A stretch of DNA of 64,000 bases from Seonamhaeicola sediminis (GCF_004358095.2 NZ_SMZJ02000004.1:163031-227030); one strand, 5' to 3'. Counted from the first letter of the stretch, positions 16,736-25,531 are shown. The notes: generated by a model not told the origin, from the sequence alone. Program-made: numbers and translations.

Positions 16736-17010
16736 AGTACCAACACCATCTTTATCTTCCCAAGAATAGGAGCCCCCATACCTTTTGTTTTTTCTGCTAA
16801 AGTAATTTTTATATCAGAATCGGTTTCTATCCAAGACGACCAATCTGCCCAATTTTTAAAATCAATAACGTTGGAATAAATGACTTGGGCTGGTGCTTCA
16901 ATAGTTCTCGTTCTGGTAACTTCAAATGAATTTGGTTGAACCGCAATATAAATTGAGATACCAATAATACCAATTAATAAAAGGAATAAAACGTACTTAA
17001 AGGCTTTCAT
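16732..17010 (-). CDS. N-terminal fragment: membrane anchor and start of SRPBCC domain
   Basis: A 92-aa frame with one N-terminal membrane segment (VLFLLLIGIIGISIYIAV) and the beginning of an SRPBCC domain (TRTIEAPAQVIYSNVIDF; NWADWSSW). The last ten or so residues after GMGA are out of frame relative to the family. It overlaps the downstream fragment by four bases. Confidence 0.6.
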   Translation of the reverse strand: MKAFKYVLFLLLIGIIGISIYIAVQPNSFEVTRTRTIEAPAQVIYSNVIDFKNWADWSSWIETDSDIKITLAEKTKGMGAPILGKIKMVLVL

Positions 17011-17075
17011 GTACAGGATTTTCGATTGATTGTTAAATCAAAGATAAACATTTTTAATTTCGAATAATAAATTAT

Positions 17076-17083
17076 TACATTTG
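17076..17083 (+). promoter_or_regulatory. Candidate -7 promoter box upstream of the M49 peptidase gene
   Basis: TACATTTG matches TAnnTTTG exactly. It lies 114 bases before the ATG at 17198, implying a long AT-rich leader if real. Confidence 0.35.
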
Positions 17084-17197
17084 CGAATCAATAAATTATG
17101 ATTTTTTATAAATAAATGATTTATAGTTTTAAATAATAATCAAAATATATTTACTATTAAATTTTTAAAAGAATATAAAAATTAATAAACTTTCTAA

Positions 17198-19228
17198 ATG
17201 AAACTGAGATTTATAATAAATGTAGCGTTAATTGCTGTTGTTTTTTTGGGCTGTGTAGATGGTAAATCTGATAAAAAAGCAGAGTTTAAAAAAACAGAAG
17301 AGTTTAACTATTACGTAGAGCAATTTGCCGATTTAAAAATTTTAAGGTATCAAATTCCTGGTTGGGAGCAATTAACTTTAAAGGAACAAAAATTAGTATA
17401 CTATCTAACTCAAGCAGGGTTAAGTGGTAGAGATATTATGTGGGATCAAAATTACCGTCATAATTTATCTATACGAAAAGCACTTGAAAATATTTATACT
17501 TCTTATCAAGGAGATAAGTCTACAGACAGCTGGAAAGCTTTTGAGGTCTATGTAAAGCGTGTTTGGTTTAGTAACGGAATACATCATCATTATTCAAACG
17601 ATAAAATAAAACCAGAATTTTCTTCAGACTATCTAAAGTTGTTATTAACTGATACCAATACAACCTTAGAGGGTGAGGCTTTTGAGGTTATTTTTAATGA
17701 TAATGATTCTAAAAAGGTAAATCAAGGTAAGGGTATTGATAATGTGGTGCTTTCTGCGGTAAATTTTTATGGTCCTAATATTACCAATGCTGATGTTGAA
17801 AGTTTTTATGCAGCAAAACAATCACCTAACCCAGAAAGACCTTTATCGTTTGGATTAAATTCTCAATTGGTGAAAGAGAATGGTATTGTTAAAGAGCGTG
17901 TCTATAAATCTGGTGGACTTTATGGAAGTGCTATTGATGAAATTATCAAGTGGTTAGAATTAGCCAAAGGTGTTGCTGAAAATAAAGCCCAAGGGGAGGC
18001 TATTGCTTTATTGATTGAATACTATAAAACGGGCGATTTGCAAATTTGGGATGACTATAATGTAGCCTGGACTAATGCCACCGAAGGTAATATAGATTAT
18101 ATTAATAGTTTTATTGAGGTGTACAATGACCCATTAGGATATAGAGGGTCTTATGAAACCATTGTTCAGATTAATGATTTTGATATGTCCCAAAAAATGA
18201 AGGTGCTATCGGATAACGCCCAATATTTTGAAGACAATTCATCAATTATGGATGAACATAAAAAAGCAAATGTTGTTGGAGTAACTTATAAAGTAGTAAA
18301 TGTTGCAGGAGAAGCAGGAGATGCCTCTCCAAGTACCTCTATTGGGGTTAACCTTCCCAACGCTAACTGGATTCGTGCCGCTGTAGGTAGTAAATCGGTA
18401 TCGTTAGGGAATATTATTGAAGCGCATAATAACTCAGCAAGCACAGGGCGCTTAAAAGAATTTGTACATGATGAAGAGGAATATGAATTAGAAGAAAAGT
18501 ATGGTCAGTTAGCAGATAAATTACATACGGCTCTACATGAGGTTATTGGTCATGCCTCAGGAATATTAAACCCTGGCGTTGGAGAAACAAAAGAAACATT
18601 AAAGAATTATGCATCAACTTTAGAAGAAGGTCGTGCAGATTTAGTAGCCTTATATTTCTTATATGATTCAAAGCTTCAAGAATTAGGGTTGGTAGATAAT
18701 TGGCAAGCTGTTGGTAAAGCCGCTTATGATGGCTATATAAGAAACGGATTGATGATGCAATTAATCCGACTAAATTTAGGCAACGATGTTGAAGAAGCTC
18801 ATATGAGAAATAGACAATGGGTTAGCGCTTGGGTTTTTGAAAAAGGAATGGAAGATAACATCATAGAAAAAGTAGTTAGAGATGGAAAAATCTATTTCAA
18901 TATTAATAATTACGAAAAACTTCGTGAGCTTTTTGGCGATTTATTACGTGAAACTCAACGTATAAAATCTGAAGGTGATTATGCTGCCGTAGAAGCTTTG
19001 GTAGAAGGTTACGGTGTAAAAGTAAATCAATCTATTCATGCTGAAGTTTTAGAAAGAAATAAACAATTTACATCGGCACCATATTCTGGCTTTGTAAATC
19101 CAGTTTTAATTGCAGAGAAAAATGAAACTGGAGACATTACGTCCATTAAAGTAACCCAGCCTGAAACGTTTGCCAGACAAATGCTGGATTACAGTAGAAA
19201 CTATAACTTTTTACCAGAAGTAAACTAA
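17198..19228 (+). CDS. Dipeptidyl-peptidase III (M49) family lipoprotein
   Basis: A zinc-dependent exopeptidase releasing dipeptides from peptide N-termini, 676 aa. The M49 signature HEVIGH is at residues 447-452 in LHEVIGHASG, and the second zinc/catalytic segment is LEEGRADLVALYF about 30 residues later, equivalent to the EEXRA[ED] motif of the family. The N-terminus (LIAVVFLGCVDGK) is a lipoprotein signal, so the enzyme is probably anchored in the envelope, unlike cytosolic eukaryotic DPP III. A 22-base-pair terminator follows. Confidence 0.92.
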   Translation: MKLRFIINVALIAVVFLGCVDGKSDKKAEFKKTEEFNYYVEQFADLKILRYQIPGWEQLTLKEQKLVYYLTQAGLSGRDIMWDQNYRHNLSIRKALENIYTSYQGDKSTDSWKAFEVYVKRVWFSNGIHHHYSNDKIKPEFSSDYLKLLLTDTNTTLEGEAFEVIFNDNDSKKVNQGKGIDNVVLSAVNFYGPNITNADVESFYAAKQSPNPERPLSFGLNSQLVKENGIVKERVYKSGGLYGSAIDEIIKWLELAKGVAENKAQGEAIALLIEYYKTGDLQIWDDYNVAWTNATEGNIDYINSFIEVYNDPLGYRGSYETIVQINDFDMSQKMKVLSDNAQYFEDNSSIMDEHKKANVVGVTYKVVNVAGEAGDASPSTSIGVNLPNANWIRAAVGSKSVSLGNIIEAHNNSASTGRLKEFVHDEEEYELEEKYGQLADKLHTALHEVIGHASGILNPGVGETKETLKNYASTLEEGRADLVALYFLYDSKLQELGLVDNWQAVGKAAYDGYIRNGLMMQLIRLNLGNDVEEAHMRNRQWVSAWVFEKGMEDNIIEKVVRDGKIYFNINNYEKLRELFGDLLRETQRIKSEGDYAAVEALVEGYGVKVNQSIHAEVLERNKQFTSAPYSGFVNPVLIAEKNETGDITSIKVTQPETFARQMLDYSRNYNFLPEVN

Positions 19229-19237
19229 CTAAACTTT

Positions 19238-19294
19238 TAGTGCAAATAAAAAAACAGAATCTTAAATCAAGGTTCTGTTTTTTTATTTGCACTA
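19238..19294. terminator. Long bidirectional terminator hairpin
   Basis: A perfect 22-base stem (19238-19259 with 19273-19294) includes a run of seven A/T pairs. It lies ten bases after the M49 peptidase stop and also overlaps the last codons and stop of a 28-codon reverse-strand gene. Confidence 0.85.
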
Positions 19295-19353
19295 AATACT
19301 AATAGTAAAATATTAATAACAATAAGAATGGAGATAATTAATAGAGTCTTCAT
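19267..19353 (-). CDS. 28-residue single-span membrane peptide
   Basis: ATG at 19353 opens a 28-codon reverse-strand frame: MKTLLIISILIVINILLLVF, then SANKKTEP. It is one hydrophobic helix with a short polar positively charged tail, typical of bacterial small membrane proteins. The stop lies in the loop of the M49 gene's terminator. The leader reads AACCAACTAAAAATG, like the leaders of three exported-protein genes in this window. Function is unknown; coding status is inferred from composition and leader only. Confidence 0.5.
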   Translation of the reverse strand: MKTLLIISILIVINILLLVFSANKKTEP

Positions 19354-19376
19354 TTTTAGTTGGTTTAGTTACTAAT

Positions 19377-19403
19377 TAGATGCAAGAGGCAAAAAAAGGT
19401 TGC
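19377..19403 (-). promoter_or_regulatory. Possible ECF-sigma-type promoter for the small membrane peptide
   Basis: On the reverse strand GCAACC (19403-19398), a 14-base spacer and GCATCTA (19383-19377) resemble the AAC-type -35 and TCTA-type -10 boxes of extracytoplasmic-function sigma factors. It lies about 25 bases upstream of the ATG. This is inference from motif shape only. Confidence 0.3.
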
Positions 19404-19479
19404 GTCAATTATAGTTATTTTTATATATAAAACAGTTTTAAACAATAATTTCCTAGTGTATTATTAAATTATTTTTTGA

Positions 19480-19665
19480 CTATTTGAAGAAAAATTTAAT
19501 AGCTGCAATAAAAAGTATAAAAGCAATAAAGGCAATAAGTATCCAAATACTGCCAGCATAAAAACGTTTATGAAGTTTTAAGTCCTTACGGTATGTGAAG
19601 GCAATAATTATAGCAAAAACTAAAAAAAATAAAACCCCAAAAATGATTTGACCTTTACTAAACAT
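19480..19665 (-). CDS. Small two-span membrane protein
   Basis: A 61-aa protein beginning MFSKGQIIFGVLFFLVF, with two hydrophobic segments (about 5-23 and 38-58) around a basic loop (YRKDLKLHKRF). An in-frame ATG at 19683 would add six residues but falls inside the candidate -7 promoter box at 19681-19688, so 19665 is preferred. The layout matches small conserved flavobacterial membrane proteins of unknown role. It is divergent from the MazG-like gene. Confidence 0.75.
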   Translation of the reverse strand: MFSKGQIIFGVLFFLVFAIIIAFTYRKDLKLHKRFYAGSIWILIAFIAFILFIAAIKFFFK

Positions 19666-19680
19666 ATAGTTATTTTTATG

Positions 19681-19688
19681 CAAAAGTA
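19681..19688 (-). promoter_or_regulatory. Candidate -7 promoter box for the small membrane protein
   Basis: The reverse strand reads TACTTTTG, an exact TAnnTTTG match, 15 bases upstream of the ATG at 19665. It decides the start choice for that gene. Confidence 0.5.
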
Positions 19689-19741
19689 ATTAATAATGAT
19701 GAGATTCCTATTTCCATAGGAAAAGTAAAAAAAGAGTTTTT

Positions 19742-20128
19742 ATGAAAGACAAAATAGAAGCAGTTAAAGCATTTCATACGGCGTTTAAAATAGGGCATAG
19801 AGAAAGCCCTAAAGCCAATTTAGGAGCAGAAAAAAATATGTTGCGTTATAAATTAATGCGTGAAGAAAATGAAGAGTATTTAGACGCAGCGAACGATGGT
19901 GATTTAGTTGAGGTTGCAGATGCTTTAGGAGATATGCTTTACATTTTATGTGGTACTATTATTGAGCATGGCTTGCAATATAAAATTGAAGAAGTTTTTG
20001 AGGAAATTCAGCGTAGTAATATGAGTAAATTGGGTGAGGATGGAGAACCAATTTACCGTGAAGATGGTAAAGTGCTGAAGGGACCTCATTATTTTAAACC
20101 AAACATAGAAGCTATTTTGAAGAAATAG
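19742..20128 (+). CDS. MazG-like nucleoside triphosphate pyrophosphohydrolase family protein
   Basis: A 128-aa all-alpha NTP pyrophosphohydrolase-like protein. The metal-binding pattern E-E-x-x-E ... D-x-x-D is seen as REENEEYLDAA followed by LVEVADALGDMLYILCG, as in MazG and HisE-type folds. It probably hydrolyses a nucleoside triphosphate to monophosphate and pyrophosphate; whether it acts on canonical or damaged nucleotides cannot be read. The C-terminal DGEPIYREDGKVLKGPHY tail is shared with phage- and bacteria-encoded members. A strong terminator follows. Confidence 0.85.
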   Translation: MKDKIEAVKAFHTAFKIGHRESPKANLGAEKNMLRYKLMREENEEYLDAANDGDLVEVADALGDMLYILCGTIIEHGLQYKIEEVFEEIQRSNMSKLGEDGEPIYREDGKVLKGPHYFKPNIEAILKK

Positions 20129-20162
20129 TATTATAAGTATTTGCTTAGGATTTCTTTTAGGT

Positions 20163-20214
20163 AAAACAAATAAAAAAAGAGGAACAAAATCGTTCCTCTT
20201 TTTTTATTTGTTTT
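20163..20214. terminator. Bidirectional terminator hairpin
   Basis: A perfect 23-base stem (20163-20185 with 20192-20214) with loop AAAATC lies between the convergent MazG-like and ilvE genes. The AGAGGAAC/GTTCCTCT core is followed by T-runs in both directions. Confidence 0.85.
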
Positions 20215-20228
20215 TTTCAATAGTAGAA

Positions 20229-21296
20229 CTAATCAACTTTAAAACGCCATCCAAATGGGTCTTCAGTTTTGTTAGTCTGAATATCGGTAATACGCTTTTT
20301 TAAGAAACTTGCATAAGTACTGTCCAATTTAGGTAGCTCATAATCCTCACCTTTATATCCAAATGCTGAGATTGGGGAAACTACTGCAGCAGTACCAGCT
20401 CCAAACATTTCTTTAAGTGTTCCATTTTTAGCAGCATCAACTACTTCTGTGACGGTTAGTTTTTTTACTTGTACATCAATACCTTCAGATTTTGCCAACT
20501 CAATGATACTCTTGCGTGTAATACCATCAAGGATTCTATCACTTGTTGGAGCCGTAATCAAGGTATCATTAATCCTAACAAAAATATTCATGGCGCCTGC
20601 CTCTTCTATATACTCATGGGTGTTATCATCAGTCCAAATAACTTGATGGTATCCCTTAGCTTTAGCTAATTGCGTGGGATAAAATTGACCAGCATAGTTA
20701 CCGCCAGCTTTTGCAAACCCAACACCACCATTTGCAGATCTAGAATAAGTTTCTTCAATAAGTACTTTTACATCACCAGCAAAGTAAGAACCAGAAGGCG
20801 CTGTACAGATTATAAATTTGTACTCATCGGCTGGTGACGCATGAAAACCTTGCCCCGAGGCAAAAATAAACGGACGAATATATAATGAACTTCCATCGTT
20901 AGTTGGAATCCAATCTTTATCCAAATCTAATAAAGCTTTTAAACCTTCCATGAAATAGGCTTCAGGCAATTCAGGGATTGCCAAACGTTTAGAGGAAATA
21001 TTTAAACGCTTAAAATTATCTAAGGGGCGAAATAACCAGACATTGTTTTCTGCATCTTTATAGGCTTTCATTCCTTCAAAGACCGATTGTCCGTAATGGA
21101 AAATCTTTGCAGAAGGGTCTAATGTGATAGGCTGGTAAGGCATAATTTTAGGTGCTCGCCATTTACCTTCCTTATAATCACAAACCAGCATATGGTCTGA
21201 AAACACACTTCCAAAGGTCAAATTGTCAAAGTCTACCGCATTAATTTTAGAAGACTCTGCTTTTATAATCTCTATGTCATTGATTATTGTGCTCAT
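20229..21296 (-). CDS. ilvE: Branched-chain amino acid aminotransferase
   Basis: A PLP-dependent fold type IV transaminase interconverting leucine, isoleucine and valine with their 2-oxo acids. At 355 aa it fits the longer BCAT2-type group (EC 2.6.1.42). FHYGQSVFEGMKAYK, the LYIRPFIFASG region, the KAGGNYAGQFYPTQLAKAKG segment with the PLP-lysine region, and EEAGAMNIFV plus GITRKSIIELA are all characteristic. A -7 promoter box lies just upstream. Confidence 0.95.
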   Translation of the reverse strand: MSTIINDIEIIKAESSKINAVDFDNLTFGSVFSDHMLVCDYKEGKWRAPKIMPYQPITLDPSAKIFHYGQSVFEGMKAYKDAENNVWLFRPLDNFKRLNISSKRLAIPELPEAYFMEGLKALLDLDKDWIPTNDGSSLYIRPFIFASGQGFHASPADEYKFIICTAPSGSYFAGDVKVLIEETYSRSANGGVGFAKAGGNYAGQFYPTQLAKAKGYHQVIWTDDNTHEYIEEAGAMNIFVRINDTLITAPTSDRILDGITRKSIIELAKSEGIDVQVKKLTVTEVVDAAKNGTLKEMFGAGTAAVVSPISAFGYKGEDYELPKLDSTYASFLKKRITDIQTNKTEDPFGWRFKVD

Positions 21297-21316
21297 AATC
21301 TCATCATTTTACAAGA

Positions 21317-21324
21317 CAAAGTTA
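21317..21324 (-). promoter_or_regulatory. Candidate -7 promoter box for ilvE
   Basis: The reverse strand reads TAACTTTG, matching TAnnTTTG, 20 bases upstream of the ilvE ATG. Confidence 0.45.
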
Positions 21325-21652
21325 TAATAAAAACGTTAAAAATAAGTGTCTTTATTTAAATCATTTAAATTTGAAATTTTCATATTATAAAACCCATAAT
21401 CCTGTTGTTATATTTATGTATTAATATTGGCTATGTTTAGATAGAAAGTTTTATTCTTTAAGCCTTAAATAGAGGTAGTTCCATACAACATTTTTTGGTG
21501 GTAAAGAGTGCAGTTTTGAATTTCAATTGTAATAGTTCTATGGCTATTTCTTCGTTTTCTTCAAATAAATATGTTTGCATACACTACAGGATGGATTAAA
21601 TATTTCTTTAAGTAATATTTGTTCTATAGATTTAATAAATTTTAATTAGAAT
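21325..21652. other. Intergenic region between ilvE and a lipoprotein gene
   Basis: About 330 AT-rich bases with no convincing open frame or RNA gene. TATGTTTG at 21570-21577 matches the -7 consensus and could drive the downstream lipoprotein gene with a leader of about 75 bases. I see nothing else. Confidence 0.5.
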
Positions 21653-22987
21653 ATGAAATTATTCAGACTTACAGTTTTTAGTTTGTTTTTGGTTAGTCAA
21701 TTATTTTTTAATTGCCAAAAAAGTGGGGATATCGAAGAGGCACTAGAAATTGAAATGCCTGAGGAAAAAGAAGAAGTAGAAGAGCCAAAAGAAGAAACAC
21801 CGGAAGCCTCAGAGACTTTTGATATCATATCTGAATCTAACCCAAGGGTTACTACGCATCATTTACAATCTGGCCCATCAGGTTTTCAAATAGGAATTAC
21901 CTCAAATGGTGGAGGAGTGATAAACGAGGTGGTTATTCCAGGTTTGGGAGATATTATGGGACCAGAATCAGATAGATATGGTAGAGCAGGGCAGGTGGCC
22001 ATTAGAGATGCTTCTCATGGCGGCAGATACAACCCTACTCAAGCTGGCTTTTTTGAAACCTTAGGTTCACCATGTGCCATTACACAAACAGAAGATGGAA
22101 AAAAATTAATTGTAGAGCCTAGGCCTTTGGCGCTTTGGCATGGGGATGGACAATATGATTTTACACGCTGGGAAAATATTGGAGAGGACCCATATAGAAA
22201 TGACGGAGGAAACTCTGATGAAGATGGACTTGACGAAGAAGGATTGGAAGGTAAACAATTGGATGAGGTTAAAAGTGAATTTGATTATTATGGAACCTAT
22301 GAAGATATTTCAGGACAATACGGAATATCTATAGGTATTGTAAAACACTATTATCAAATTTCATTTATTCGTCCTCCCGGGCATTGTATCAACCAACATC
22401 GTGCCGGTACAAAACTATGGAACCCAGATGCTGTACAATCGGATATTTCTATAAAGGCCCCAAGTGGTGTACATCCAGGTTCTGATAAGGATATGAATGT
22501 AATGACAGGTGTTTGGTCTCTTAGACATGACAGGAGTGTATGGACTACAAAATATCTATATTACAGGAAAACCAATGGACAATGGACTATTACTGACAAA
22601 GAGAGTGTTGGTAGTGGTTTTCCAGATGCTGATAATACCGTTTTTATACTTTCCGATTCTAATATAGAAACCGAAGGTAAGGCCTTAGGCTTATATCAAC
22701 CTAAAACAGATGTTAACAAAAATGTGATTATTGGTATTAATGAAACTGATAATAGTATAGCTTACAAGGATTTTAGAGGAAATCTTATCAAATTGAATTA
22801 TGATTTAAAAAGGATTCCAACTATGAGTAAATACGGATTTTCAAATAGGATTAGGGGGATGATTAATAGAACGCAATTAGACGATAATATTTATGAGGCC
22901 TATAGAAATGAAGTTTATATAATTTATGGAACTCCAAAGGAAATAAAAGATGCCATAGCTCTTTTAGATGAAGGTTTAAATATTTAA
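21653..22987 (+). CDS. Uncharacterised lipoprotein with acidic linker
   Basis: A 444-aa exported lipoprotein: the signal peptide ends in the lipobox FFNC (Cys at about residue 21), followed by a very acidic Glu/Pro linker (about 25-55) that probably spaces the domain from the membrane and may help surface export. The globular part includes IRDASHGGRYNPTQAGF and PRPLALWHGDGQYDFTRWE and looks all-beta. I do not recognise the family; a carbohydrate-related role is conceivable from the Trp/His/Gly-rich segments but unsupported. It is monocistronic in appearance. Confidence 0.8.
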   Translation: MKLFRLTVFSLFLVSQLFFNCQKSGDIEEALEIEMPEEKEEVEEPKEETPEASETFDIISESNPRVTTHHLQSGPSGFQIGITSNGGGVINEVVIPGLGDIMGPESDRYGRAGQVAIRDASHGGRYNPTQAGFFETLGSPCAITQTEDGKKLIVEPRPLALWHGDGQYDFTRWENIGEDPYRNDGGNSDEDGLDEEGLEGKQLDEVKSEFDYYGTYEDISGQYGISIGIVKHYYQISFIRPPGHCINQHRAGTKLWNPDAVQSDISIKAPSGVHPGSDKDMNVMTGVWSLRHDRSVWTTKYLYYRKTNGQWTITDKESVGSGFPDADNTVFILSDSNIETEGKALGLYQPKTDVNKNVIIGINETDNSIAYKDFRGNLIKLNYDLKRIPTMSKYGFSNRIRGMINRTQLDDNIYEAYRNEVYIIYGTPKEIKDAIALLDEGLNI

Positions 22988-23189
22988 GTAAACCATCCAC
23001 TAATTCCATCAATTAATTAAAGTTTTTATCTAGGTCAAGCAAGTGTGTTGGATATAATCTTTTTCTAAGAAAAGACCTTCAGACTAATGGTTTTTCCATT
23101 TATAGTTCCAGGCTTTTTAATAGGCATACTTTAGATTAAAAAAAGAGGTATCTTTACAAATATCATTTTAAAATTGAAAATTTAAGGCT

Positions 23190-23684
23190 ATGAGAACGTT
23201 TGTCTTTCTATTTGTTTCTGTTTTACTGCTGAATTCATGTAAGAATAAAAAAGAAGAAACTCCTAAAGAAGAACCTAAAATTGAATATGCATCATTTGGA
23301 AAGGAAATTATTGATGATGATGCCATTGCTTCTACTTCAATGTTGAGTCATTTTAAGGAAATGAATGTTGGTGATAGTATAAATTCTAAAATGATAGCCA
23401 AAGTGAATGATGTTTGTCAAGCAAAAGGATGTTGGATGACATTAGATTTGGGTAATGGTGAAGAAGCTATGGTTAAGTTTAAGGACTATGGCTTTTTTGT
23501 ACCTAAGGATATAGCTGGAAAGCAGGTGATAGTAAATGGGAAAGCCTTTGTTATCGAAGTTCCTGTTGATGAATTGAGGCATTATGCCGAAGACGCTGGA
23601 AAATCTATTGAAGAAATAGCTGCTATAACAGAACCTAAAAAAACGTTTTCTTTTGAAGCCGATGGTGTTTTAATAGCACAATAG
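23190..23684 (+). CDS. DUF4920 domain lipoprotein
   Basis: A 164-aa lipoprotein with lipobox LNSC near residue 16 and a Lys/Glu-rich linker. The DUF4920 core runs from about residue 35 to 160, with the conserved VCQAKGCWMTLDLGNGEEAMVKF segment (Cys-x-x-x-x-Cys) and GFFVPKDIAGKQVIVNGKAF. The Cys pair and Met could bind a metal or form a disulfide (inference). The TAG stop overlaps the GTG start of mnmD by one base, implying coupled translation. Confidence 0.87.
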   Translation: MRTFVFLFVSVLLLNSCKNKKEETPKEEPKIEYASFGKEIIDDDAIASTSMLSHFKEMNVGDSINSKMIAKVNDVCQAKGCWMTLDLGNGEEAMVKFKDYGFFVPKDIAGKQVIVNGKAFVIEVPVDELRHYAEDAGKSIEEIAAITEPKKTFSFEADGVLIAQ

Positions 23685-24400
23685 TGAAAAGAGAAATTAT
23701 TATAACAGCCGATGGCTCCACAACCATCCATATTCCTCAGTGGAATGAACAATACCATTCTAAACATGGTGCTATTCAAGAAGCATATCATGTATTCATA
23801 AAACATGGGTTGTATCATCTTTGGAATGTAAATGAATTAACTTTTGATGTTACTTCGAGCAGAGTCGAGAAGTCTAATAAAGATTTATCCATTCTAGAAA
23901 TTGGTTTTGGAACAGGCCTTAATGCTTTAATCACATTTTTGGAATCTGCTAAGATTAAAGCCAAAATTGATTATGTAGGTGTTGAAGGATATCCTGTTTC
24001 TAAAGATGAAATAGAACTTTTGAACTATGCTTCTGAATTAAATGTGGCACAGTGCAAGTTGGTTTTTAATAAAATTCATGGTGTTTCATGGGAGGAAAAG
24101 CATCAGATTTCTCAAAGTTTTTCACTCACAAAGCAACATAAATTTTTCGATAAGATTGAAGATAAAGAGGCTTTCAATCTTATTTATTTTGACGCTTTTG
24201 GAGCAAGAGTACAACCAGAATTATGGACAGAGGACATTTTCAAAAAAATGTATGCCGCTTTAAAAATTGGTGGGGTTTTAGTAACCTATTCCGCCAAAGG
24301 AAGTGTGCGTAGAGCAATGCAGTCCGTTGGATTTTCAGTAGAAAAACTCCCTGGTCCACCTGGCAAAAGGGAAATGTTACGCGCATGTAAAGGAGCGTGA
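23684..24400 (+). CDS. mnmD: tRNA 5-methylaminomethyl-2-thiouridine(34) methyltransferase MnmD
   Basis: An SAM-dependent methyltransferase completing mnm5s2U at the wobble position of certain tRNAs; here a stand-alone MnmD, 238 aa, without the MnmC oxidase half found in enterobacteria. Motifs: YHSKHGAIQEAYHVFIKHG at the N-terminus, the SAM loop ILEIGFGTGLNAL, and YFDAFGARVQPELWTEDIF with the catalytic-region Asp, ending PGPPGKREMLRA. The start is GTG, overlapping the upstream TAG. Pairing with a DUF4920 lipoprotein has no obvious functional logic. Confidence 0.92.
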   Translation: MKREIIITADGSTTIHIPQWNEQYHSKHGAIQEAYHVFIKHGLYHLWNVNELTFDVTSSRVEKSNKDLSILEIGFGTGLNALITFLESAKIKAKIDYVGVEGYPVSKDEIELLNYASELNVAQCKLVFNKIHGVSWEEKHQISQSFSLTKQHKFFDKIEDKEAFNLIYFDAFGARVQPELWTEDIFKKMYAALKIGGVLVTYSAKGSVRRAMQSVGFSVEKLPGPPGKREMLRACKGA

Positions 24401-24565
24401 TATTGCGCGATTCAATAATTTATAATTTAAGAGCTAAATGTTATGGGCAACCAAGTTTAGTTAACAGCATTTAGTATGCAGTTAAAGCCCTATGTCATTT
24501 GTACCAATTGTTAAACCTAACTTAATTTATTAGCAATTGGAGGCACCATTTTGTAATTTTAAAGT

Positions 24566-25468
24566 ATGAGGGTATTAATAACAGGGGCCACAGGTCTCAT
24601 TGGTCAACAAATTGTTAAATCTTGTCATGAACAAGGCATATTGGTTAATTATTTGACTACCAATAAATCTAAAATTAAGACTGATGGAAATTATCAAGGG
24701 TTTTATTGGAACTTGGAGAGCCAAGAAATAGACAAAGCATGTTTTAGGAATGTAGATGCCATTATCCATCTAGCTGGAGCTACAGTATCAAAAAAATGGA
24801 CACCACAGTATAAAAAGGAAATCATTTCTAGTAGGGTGGAAGGTATAAGGCTTTTAGTTAACGCTTTAAAAGGAGAATCTCATAACATAAAACAAGTAGT
24901 ATCTGCAAGTGGTATAAGTATGTATCCTAGTTCTCTCACTAACTATTATGAAGAAAATTTTAAGGGGTTTGATACATCATTTTTAGGAGAAGTAGTTAAG
25001 CAATGGGAAGCAGCGGTTGAATTATTTACAGATGTTAATATTTCCACTTCAAAAGTAAGAATTGGTTTAGTAATGTCTAACAAAGGAGGGGCATTACCCC
25101 AAATGGTTAAACCAATTAAATTTGGTGTAGGAGCAGCTTTTGGAAGTGGGAAACAATGGCAATCATGGATTCATATTGAAGATTTAGCCAATATGTTTTT
25201 GTTCATTCTGAAAAATGGACTGATGGGTAGTTATAATGGTGTAGCACCAAATCCAGTAACAAATAAAGAGTTAACAAGAACTATAGCTAAAGTTTTAGGA
25301 AAGCCTTTAATTTTACCAAACATACCAAAGTTTGTTATGAAACTTATTCTTGGTGAAATGCATACGGTTTTATTTGATAGCCAAAGGGTAAGTTCAAAGA
25401 AAATAGAAAGTAAAGGATTTCATTTTGTATATCATCATCTAGAGCCTGCTTTACAGAATTTGATTTAG
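24566..25468 (+). CDS. TIGR01777 family NAD-dependent epimerase/dehydratase-like protein
   Basis: A 300-aa SDR-type protein with Rossmann motif ITGATGLIGQQIV at residues 4-16, IIHLAGATVSKKWT (the TIGR01777 hallmark after the fourth strand), SSRVEGIRLLVNAL, and a C-terminal DUF1731-like region (LGKPLILPNIPKFVMKLILG). Relatives include E. coli YfcH. The substrate is unknown, and the catalytic Tyr-x-x-x-Lys is not clearly present, which is normal for this family. Confidence 0.92.
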   Translation: MRVLITGATGLIGQQIVKSCHEQGILVNYLTTNKSKIKTDGNYQGFYWNLESQEIDKACFRNVDAIIHLAGATVSKKWTPQYKKEIISSRVEGIRLLVNALKGESHNIKQVVSASGISMYPSSLTNYYEENFKGFDTSFLGEVVKQWEAAVELFTDVNISTSKVRIGLVMSNKGGALPQMVKPIKFGVGAAFGSGKQWQSWIHIEDLANMFLFILKNGLMGSYNGVAPNPVTNKELTRTIAKVLGKPLILPNIPKFVMKLILGEMHTVLFDSQRVSSKKIESKGFHFVYHHLEPALQNLI

Positions 25469-25531
25469 AGATACTTTTAATGTGTTTTTTGTCTTTGAAT
25501 TTAAAATTATCACAACATAATATTAATCAAA

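Larger units (their letters stand above)
15992..17010 (-). pseudogene. SRPBCC + GyrI-like effector-binding protein, frameshifted at a G-tract
   Basis: Two overlapping reverse-strand frames read as one gene. The first (start 17010) encodes a membrane anchor and the beginning of an SRPBCC/polyketide-cyclase domain, but after GMGA it runs out of frame and stops. The second frame, read back upstream of its first ATG, continues the family sequence as GGSYSWEDKDGVGTMTTLE. The break falls at a run of five G on the coding strand (16773-16777); a sixth G would restore one protein of about 340 aa. The cause could be a real mutation, a phase-variable tract or a sequencing error. Function unknown. Confidence 0.78.
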
